5,679 nucleotides of DNA from Bacillota bacterium. GTDB lineage: Bacteria; Bacillota; Clostridia; Oscillospirales; Ruminococcaceae. The notes under the pieces were generated by a model. The model did no database searches. It had not been told where the DNA came from and worked only from the letters and a program-made list of their open reading frames with translations. Below, piece after piece: positions 1 to 5,679 of the stretch. The DNA is taken from NCBI GenBank assembly GCA_023451415.1, contig JAEXZK010000065.1:1-5679 (forward strand). Direction: 5' to 3'. Made by a program: the position numbers and the translations under genes. Position 1 is the stretch's first letter. Every line of letters starts with the position of its first letter.

Positions 1-116
1 CGGTGAATGGTCTCCTCCGTCTCCTGGGGGGTGGCGGTCTCATGGACGTCAAAGCCCACAGCCTTAAAGCCCAGGACGCTCTCCTTCTCCCCCACGACGG
101 CGATCTTGCTACGCAT
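1..116 (-). CDS. ntpG: V/A-type ATPase subunit F (NtpG), 5' part only
   Basis: This is the N-terminal 38 residues of the small central-stalk subunit (F in the archaeal/Thermus naming, NtpG in Enterococcus). It sits with subunit D inside the A3B3 head and helps couple ATP turnover to rotation. The visible protein starts MRSKIAVVGEKESVLGFKAV. This is the typical first strand and loop of the family: a hydrophobic strand, then a G-[DE]-x-[DE]-S-V-x-GF-[KR] motif. The ATG at 116 lies inside the last codons of subunit C and overlaps that gene by 8 bases, which suggests translational coupling. The gene runs off the left edge, so its length and C-terminus cannot be judged. Family assignment is firm from the motif plus the operon position. 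Confidence 0.88.
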   Translation of the reverse strand, partial: MRSKIAVVGEKESVLGFKAVGFDVHETATPQETEETIH

Positions 117-1113
117 AGGTCTCACGCAACCTTTCTGTGATCTGCTGGGCCGGAACCCCCGCCAGCTTGGAGGCCAGGACGATCCGCGCCGCCTTGGTCT
201 CCCCTTCCTTGGCATAAAGGTAGGCCACCAGCGGCTCCACCCCAAAGGGCACCGTCTTGACGCCGTCCAGCAGGGATGTCAAATAGTTGTCGCACAGCTT
301 CTCAAAGAGGGTCAGGCTCTTTCCCGCCCGCAGGCCTTCGGCAGCGGGCTCCAGCTGCCTGCCGCAGTCGGAAGCGGCGACGCAGGCCAGCAGATCGTCC
401 ATCCCCCGCGCATAGGCCTCGGCCAGGGTGCCGGTGTCCAGCCTGCCGCCTTCTGCCAGGATGCGCCGCAGGGCAAAAACGTCCTTGCCCATCCGGAGCA
501 TCCGCACGGCGGTGCGGATATTGGCCACATCCACCTGGGCCGCCACAAAGCGGCTGAGAAAGGGGTTCCCAAAGGCCTCCGCCTTTTTGGCCTGGGCTTC
601 CAGCACGGCTTTGTCGATATGCAGGTCCACCAGCTGGGGGTCTCCGGTGCGGGCCAGGGCTTCCACAGCCTCCAGGGCCGCGGCTCCCATGGTAGGGTCC
701 ACTTTTTCAAAGCGTCCGGCTTCCAGCTCCGACCGCACCGTTTCCGCCGGAACATTGCCCAGGGGACTGAGGATGTCCCCTGCGCCGCCGGAGAGCTTTT
801 TGGCCTTCACCAGGGTTTTGAGGTTGTGTCCGTCGTATTTGTATCGGAAAATCTCCACCACGGCTTTGTCCGGAGCGATGCTTTCCACCAAGCGGTAAGC
901 CTCCTGCAGGTTGCGGCCGAGCGCCTGCTCGTAATCCGTCAGGGGCATCCCCTGGCAGATGGCCGCGTCGGTAAGCACCTTGTAGGCCTCCTCGGCGCTT
1001 TTGGCGTCAATCATCTTGCGGAAGTCCCGCCCTGTGACCATGGAGTTCTCCATGGCCCGGACCCGGGCTGTGGCATGGAGATAATCGGTATCTCTATAAT
1101 GTGTTTTGGCCAA
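109..1113 (-). CDS. ntpC: V/A-type ATPase subunit C (NtpC; homologue of eukaryotic subunit d)
   Basis: This soluble subunit sits as a funnel-shaped adaptor between the central stalk and the membrane rotor ring and passes torque between them. I place the start at the TTG at 1113, giving 334 residues. A strong ribosome binding site (AAAGGAGGT, 1128-1120) lies 6 bases upstream. The resulting N-terminus, with DYLHATARVRAME, matches the family's usual opening (D-Y-x-x-A-x-x-R-x-R-x-x-E). The frame stays open to a further TTG at 1155, but that start would overlap the end of ntpE and put the ribosome binding site inside the coding region. No ATG occurs before the codon for the Met of AMEN. The family motif FRYKYDGHNLK falls at about residues 89-99. 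The protein is mostly helical and shows no membrane segment. It follows ntpE by 34 bases and overlaps ntpG by 8 bases. Confidence 0.92.
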   Translation of the reverse strand: MAKTHYRDTDYLHATARVRAMENSMVTGRDFRKMIDAKSAEEAYKVLTDAAICQGMPLTDYEQALGRNLQEAYRLVESIAPDKAVVEIFRYKYDGHNLKTLVKAKKLSGGAGDILSPLGNVPAETVRSELEAGRFEKVDPTMGAAALEAVEALARTGDPQLVDLHIDKAVLEAQAKKAEAFGNPFLSRFVAAQVDVANIRTAVRMLRMGKDVFALRRILAEGGRLDTGTLAEAYARGMDDLLACVAASDCGRQLEPAAEGLRAGKSLTLFEKLCDNYLTSLLDGVKTVPFGVEPLVAYLYAKEGETKAARIVLASKLAGVPAQQITERLRETYA

Positions 1114-1119
1114 AGCTGC

Positions 1120-1128
1120 ACCTCCTTT
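1120..1128 (-). promoter_or_regulatory. Ribosome binding site that fixes the TTG start of ntpC
   Basis: AAAGGAGGT on the minus strand, near perfect to the anti-Shine-Dalgarno sequence, is spaced 6 bases from the TTG at 1113. It is the only good site in the ntpE-ntpC junction and decides between the two possible TTG starts. Confidence 0.85.
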
Positions 1129-1134
1129 CGGTTT

Positions 1135-1156
1135 TTTGGCCCCATGTTCAGCCAAA
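1135..1156 (-). other. Small hairpin at the ntpE-ntpC junction
   Basis: TTTGGC (1156-1151) and GCCAAA (1140-1135) form a perfect 6-bp stem with a 10-base loop that contains the ntpE stop codon. No U-tract follows on the coding strand, so it is not a terminator. It could mark an mRNA processing or stability point between two subunits needed in different copy number, or be chance. Confidence 0.3.
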
Positions 1157-1744
1157 GAGGATGCCGGCCACCTGGGCCTCCAGCTCTTCCTTGGCGCCCA
1201 TGTTCAAAACCTCAAAGGTACAGTTGGTCTCGACGCTGCCTTCCCGGAGGACAAAGCCCCCCAGGAAACTGCCTGTCTCCTCCGCCAGGGTGACGGAGAA
1301 ATCCTTGCCCGCCTTGCGGCAGAGCCCGGTGATCTTTTCCGTGAGCTCCTCGCCCATCTCTGCCCGGTCCTGGGGGCAAAGGATGAGGGAGGCGCTGCCG
1401 GTGATATACCGGACCGCCTGAGCGGCGTAAAAGTCCAGCAGCTTCTCTTTGGGCAGGGCACGGAGCATGGCGAGGCTCTTGGCAAAGGCCGCGTCAATGA
1501 CGCTGCGGCGGGCCGCCAAACGGCGGTTCCGCTCCTCGATGCCCGCCTGGGACTGGGCCCGCTGGGCCAGCGCCTCGGCCTGGGCCTTGGCGGCCGCGAG
1601 GGCCTCGGCGCTTTCGGCCTCGGCCTGGCGGCGGTAGTCCGCTTCGATAATCTCTGCGTTCTTGCGGGCAGCTTCCATGGACTTTTGCTCATATTCCTTG
1701 GCATCCCGGGCGATCTTGTCCAGGATGGCGTTCAGATCGTTCAT
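1148..1744 (-). CDS. ntpE: V/A-type ATPase subunit E (NtpE), peripheral stalk
   Basis: Subunit E pairs with the coiled-coil subunit encoded by ntpF (G/H type) to form the peripheral stalks that hold the A3B3 head against the membrane stator. From the ATG at 1744 the protein is 198 residues. Residues 1 to about 90 are a charged, Ala/Glu/Arg/Gln-rich helix suited to a coiled coil. Residues about 95-198 form the globular head-binding domain, with the family signature GGFVLREGSVETNCTFE at about 162-178. An in-frame ATG at 1765 would add seven residues (MRGGISQ). I prefer 1744 because an AGAGGTGGG ribosome binding site lies upstream of it and would be coding under the longer start, and MNDLNAILDKI opens like other E subunits. 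The choice is not certain. The gap to ntpK is 51 bases and contains no promoter that I can recognise. Confidence 0.92.
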   Translation of the reverse strand: MNDLNAILDKIARDAKEYEQKSMEAARKNAEIIEADYRRQAEAESAEALAAAKAQAEALAQRAQSQAGIEERNRRLAARRSVIDAAFAKSLAMLRALPKEKLLDFYAAQAVRYITGSASLILCPQDRAEMGEELTEKITGLCRKAGKDFSVTLAEETGSFLGGFVLREGSVETNCTFEVLNMGAKEELEAQVAGILFG

Positions 1745-1795
1745 TTGGCTGATCCCACCTCTCATTTACTCTTGCATCACGCGGGGGTTTTCGCC

Positions 1796-4273
<2,478 letters not shown>

Positions 4274-4277
<4 letters not shown>

Positions 4278-4588
4278 TTGGTTCCCACGATCCTCTCCAC
4301 AATAAGTGCCGCGGCCTGATCGATCCTGCCGGAAGCATCCTGCTCAAGGGCCTGGCTCCTCTGGCCTGCCTCGGCTCCCCGCCGGGCCACCAGGGCGTCC
4401 GCCTCCTCCTGAGCCCGGGACAGGGTCTCTGCCGCTTCCTTGGCTGCGGCCTCCTTGGCCTTGGCAAGCAGCTCCCTCCCCCGCCTGTGGGCAGCGGCTT
4501 CGGACTCCTTGGCCGCCTGCTGCGCCTGGCGGCGCACCTCTGCGGCCTGGGCCTCCGCTTCTTTGATCTTGGCTACGATTTCAGTCAT
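4274..4588 (-). CDS. ntpF: V/A-type ATPase peripheral-stalk coiled-coil subunit (NtpF; G/H type)
   Basis: This short coiled-coil protein pairs with subunit E in the peripheral stalk. From ATG 4588 it is 104 residues, almost wholly charged and Ala-rich (MTEIVAKIKEAEAQAAEVRR onward), with no membrane segment, like subunit G/H of bacterial and archaeal V/A-ATPases. It is the first gene of the operon, as ntpF is in Enterococcus. An upstream in-frame ATG at 4600 would add MVRD, but the only purine-rich stretch before it (AAAGG) directly abuts the start codon. The 4588 start has GGTGAGAG at a usable, if weak, distance. A weak ribosome binding site on the first gene is slightly unusual. Sequence alone would give only a generic coiled coil; the operon position makes the identity firm. 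Confidence 0.88.
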
Positions 4589-4627
4589 ATCTCTCACCAT
4601 CCTTTGACATCAGCCTGATAAAGCGCA

Positions 4628-4643
4628 TGTTAATATTTTAACA
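4628..4643. promoter_or_regulatory. Rex-like operator: dyad TGTTAA-N4-TTAACA
   Basis: On the plus strand, TGTTAA (4628-4633) and TTAACA (4638-4643) are perfect inverted repeats separated by TATT. The known consensus for the redox-sensing repressor Rex in Gram-positive bacteria is TTGTTAA-N4-TTAACAA. The whole core matches, and only the two outermost bases (A4627, G4644) differ. The dyad covers the -10 box of the promoter proposed for the ATPase operon, the usual place for a repressor site. An AT-rich palindrome could arise by chance, and no rex gene is in this window, so regulation by Rex is an inference. Confidence 0.5.
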
Positions 4644-4663
4644 GGATATCCATTTTAATGCAA
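4635..4663 (-). promoter_or_regulatory. Proximal candidate promoter of the ATPase operon
   Basis: On the minus strand, TTGCAT (4663-4658) and TAAAAT (4640-4635) are separated by 17 bases, and a TG one base before the -10 makes it an extended -10 element. The -10 matches the housekeeping consensus at 5 of 6 bases; the -35 keeps only TTG. Transcription would start near 4628, giving a leader of about 40 bases before ntpF. Confidence 0.5.
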
Positions 4664-4700
4664 CGTTTTTTCCCAATTTTTCAAACAAAACTTAGTTAAA

Positions 4701-4729
4701 ATTATACTACTTTGGTCCTCTATGAACTA
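4701..4729 (-). promoter_or_regulatory. Distal candidate promoter (weak)
   Basis: A perfect TATAAT (4706-4701) on the minus strand has only a poor -35 (TAGTTC, 4729-4724) at 17-base spacing. It would give a leader of about 105 bases that contains the Rex-like dyad. In such AT-rich DNA a TATAAT is easily found by chance. Confidence 0.25.
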
Positions 4730-4771
4730 TATACACTTTATATAATAAACAATATCTTTATTTGGGCAGCC

Positions 4772-4816
4772 TCACCATAAGGCATTCCGCACTAGTATTT
4801 CCGCAGTTCCGCCCAT
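4772..4816 (-). CDS. Possible 14-residue small ORF upstream of the ATPase operon
   Basis: An ATG at 4816 is preceded by AAGGAGGG (4830-4823) at 6 bases, one of the best ribosome binding sites in the window. It opens a frame for MGGTAEILVRNALW ending in TGA. The peptide is unknown to me and has no leader-peptide hallmark such as a run of one amino acid. It may be a real small ORF, a leader peptide, or the remnant of a longer sequence. The frame ending in MVRLPK before a TAA (4760-4758) over the same bases is also open, so the reading frame is not settled. Confidence 0.25.
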   Translation of the reverse strand: MGGTAEILVRNALW

Positions 4817-4834
4817 CTATTACCCTCCTTCCGC
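4785..4834 (-). repeat. Four direct copies of GCGGAA within 50 bases
   Basis: On the minus strand GCGGAA occurs at 4834-4829, 4812-4807, 4804-4799 and 4790-4785, at intervals of 22, 8 and 14 bases. The copies fall in different frames of the small ORF, so coding does not explain them. The irregular spacing argues against a regular operator array. They could be protein-binding sites or chance in GC-rich DNA. Confidence 0.3.
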
Positions 4835-4847
4835 CAGGTTGCAGAAA

Positions 4848-4876
4848 TCCCCGGCCAGCGCACTGCCGCCCGGGGA
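4848..4876 (-). terminator. Possible terminator after nrdR
   Basis: TCCCCGG (4848-4854) and CCGGGGA (4870-4876) form a perfect 7-bp GC-rich stem with a 15-base loop holding a further CAG/CTG 3-bp stem. It begins 7 bases after the nrdR stop. On the minus strand the stem is followed only by TTTCT, a weak U-tract, so termination may be partial and some nrdR transcripts may read on toward the ATPase operon. Confidence 0.4.
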
Positions 4877-4883
4877 CAGGAAC

Positions 4884-5348
4884 TCACTCCGTTTTCTCGT
4901 GTTCCAGGATATTTTTCAGCTCAGCCAGGAAGGAGTTGATGTCCTTAAACTGGCGGTAAACCGAGGCAAAGCGAACATAGGCCACCTGATCGATGCTCTT
5001 GAGCTTTTCCATGCACAGCTCGCCCACCTGCGCGGAAGGCACCTCCCTGTCCATCCGGTTCTGGAGGGTGGTCTCGATATCCGTTACCGCCTCCTCCAGC
5101 ACCGAAAGGCTGACGGGCCGCTTTTCGCAGGATTTGAGCATGCCCCGCAGCAGCTTGTCCCGGCTGAAAGCCTCCCGGGAGCCATCCTTTTTCACCACCA
5201 CCAGGGGGGTGGTTTCAATTACCTCATAGGTGGTGAACCGTTTTTCGCATTTCAGGCACTCCCGGCGGCGGCGGATCTTTTCCCCTTCGTCTGTGGGACG
5301 GGTGTCGATCACCTTGCTTTCCGTGTATCCGCAAAAAGGGCACTTCAT
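4884..5348 (-). CDS. nrdR: Transcriptional repressor NrdR
   Basis: NrdR represses ribonucleotide reductase genes in response to nucleotide state (ATP/dATP bound by its ATP-cone). The protein is 154 residues, the usual length. Residues 1-42 form the zinc ribbon, with Cys3/Cys6 (CPFC) and Cys31/Cys34 (CLKC) as zinc ligands and the DNA-contacting block IRRRREC between them, followed by RFTTYE. The ATP-cone begins near residue 49 with [15 protein letters not shown] and runs to about 139, ending in the conserved [11 protein letters not shown] (124-134). The start is clear: AGGAGGT (5362-5356) lies 7 bases before ATG 5348. Position 35, just after the last Cys, is Glu where Gly is common; this is minor. 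No ribonucleotide reductase gene is in view, so it acts in trans. It appears to be a separate transcription unit from the ATPase operon. Confidence 0.97.
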   Translation of the reverse strand: MKCPFCGYTESKVIDTRPTDEGEKIRRRRECLKCEKRFTTYEVIETTPLVVVKKDGSREAFSRDKLLRGMLKSCEKRPVSLSVLEEAVTDIETTLQNRMDREVPSAQVGELCMEKLKSIDQVAYVRFASVYRQFKDINSFLAELKNILEHEKTE

Positions 5349-5405
5349 TCCACAGACCTCCTCTGGAGAGCGTTTTCAGTCATTTTTTGCCAGCTCATTG
5401 TTTAT

Positions 5406-5434
5406 ATCATAGCAAAAAACGGGCTCCGGCACAA
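5406..5434 (-). promoter_or_regulatory. Candidate nrdR promoter with extended -10
   Basis: On the minus strand TTGTGC (5434-5429), a 17-base spacer and TATGAT (5411-5406) preceded by TGC form an extended -10 promoter. The -10 matches 5 of 6 consensus bases; the -35 keeps TTG. Transcription would begin near 5399, leaving a leader of about 50 bases. I see no NrdR-box pair around it, so autoregulation is not supported. Confidence 0.5.
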
Positions 5435-5442
5435 GGGACACT

Positions 5443-5679
5443 TCAGTGATTTTGGGTAAATTCATACAGCTTATCCATTAAATGCACCTGGGACACCACC
5501 CGCTGATTAAGCTTGTCCACCAGTTCACGAACCATTATGTAGTCGCTGGACACCTCCCGGATATGCACCCGCAGGTTTCCCTGTTCATCCACAGCTTTGA
5601 TGCCGTAGCTGACGGCAAAAATATCCTCATCCTCAAAAATCGTCTTGCAAACCCGGAACCGCAGCAGGCAGTTGTTCTG
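5443..5679 (-). CDS. Small unknown protein, C-terminal part (DUF6514-like)
   Basis: The last 78 residues of a gene are read before a TGA at 5445-5443; the 5' end lies beyond the right edge. The visible part includes FAVSYGIKAVDEQGNLRVHI, then a helix-like stretch ending in LNQRVVSQVHLMDKLYEF. A YGI strand followed by a charged strand, then a helix and a short x-V-S-x-x-H-L-x-D tail, resembles the small clostridial DUF6514 family (roughly 100 residues, function unknown). This is by memory of the pattern, not a search. It has no signal peptide or membrane segment in view. It ends 8 bases before the -35 of the nrdR promoter, with no clear terminator between, so some transcripts could read into nrdR. 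Confidence 0.6.
   Translation of the reverse strand, partial: QNNCLLRFRVCKTIFEDEDIFAVSYGIKAVDEQGNLRVHIREVSSDYIMVRELVDKLNQRVVSQVHLMDKLYEFTQNH

Noticed and set aside
4601..4883. Riboswitch or T-box leader before the ATPase operon
   Set aside because: No T-box, specifier stem or known riboswitch core is visible, and no strong terminator/antiterminator pair lies before ntpF.
5399..5442. A terminator between the DUF6514-like gene and nrdR, using the TTTTTT at 5419-5414
   Set aside because: The bases before the T run form only a 3-bp stem (CGG/CCG type). The T run is better explained as part of the spacer of the nrdR promoter.
5349..5442. NrdR-box autoregulation site
   Set aside because: I found no pair of 16-base boxes resembling the acaCwATATaTwgtgt consensus near the promoter; the AT-rich stretch matches only as a -10 region.
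4839..5459. A 206-codon plus-strand open frame across nrdR
   Set aside because: It is fully antisense to nrdR, which has its zinc ribbon and ATP-cone intact. I see no family pattern in it, and it runs through the nrdR promoter.

Overview
The window looks like chromosomal DNA from a GC-rich anaerobic member of the Clostridia, plausibly a gut Oscillospiraceae-type organism. The lineage is an inference from three things: a bacterial V/A-type ATPase operon in the Enterococcus-like gene order, an nrdR gene of Firmicutes type, and a neighbour resembling a small clostridial DUF6514 protein. Every gene I can support lies on the minus strand, so transcription runs from right to left.

Right part (5679 to about 4884). 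The 3' end of a small unknown gene (DUF6514-like) is cut by the window edge. A short gap with an extended -10 promoter follows, then a complete nrdR, encoding the zinc-ribbon/ATP-cone repressor of ribonucleotide reductase genes. A GC-rich inverted repeat lies just after nrdR.

Middle (4883 to 4589). This 295-base gap changes abruptly from GC-rich to AT-rich. It holds a tiny ORF with an excellent ribosome binding site, four copies of a hexamer, two candidate promoters, and a dyad TGTTAA-N4-TTAACA that matches the core of the operator of the NADH-sensing repressor Rex. The dyad overlaps the -10 box of the promoter nearest the ATPase operon. This is the most interesting signal in the window.

Left part (4588 to 1). 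Six tightly packed genes encode a V/A-type ATPase in the order ntpF-I-K-E-C-G: a peripheral-stalk coiled coil, the membrane stator subunit, the ion-binding rotor ring, the second peripheral-stalk subunit, the central-stalk/rotor coupling subunit, and the start of the central-stalk F-type subunit. The catalytic genes (A, B) and D are expected just beyond the left edge. The rotor subunit keeps all the Na+ ligands known from Enterococcus hirae NtpK, so the enzyme is predicted to move Na+. It could act as a sodium pump or as a sodium-driven ATP synthase. If the Rex-like site is real, operon expression would follow the cell's NADH/NAD+ balance.

I found no mobile element, CRISPR array, tRNA or rRNA, and no clearly new multi-gene system. 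The long plus-strand ORFs are antisense shadows of the ATPase genes.
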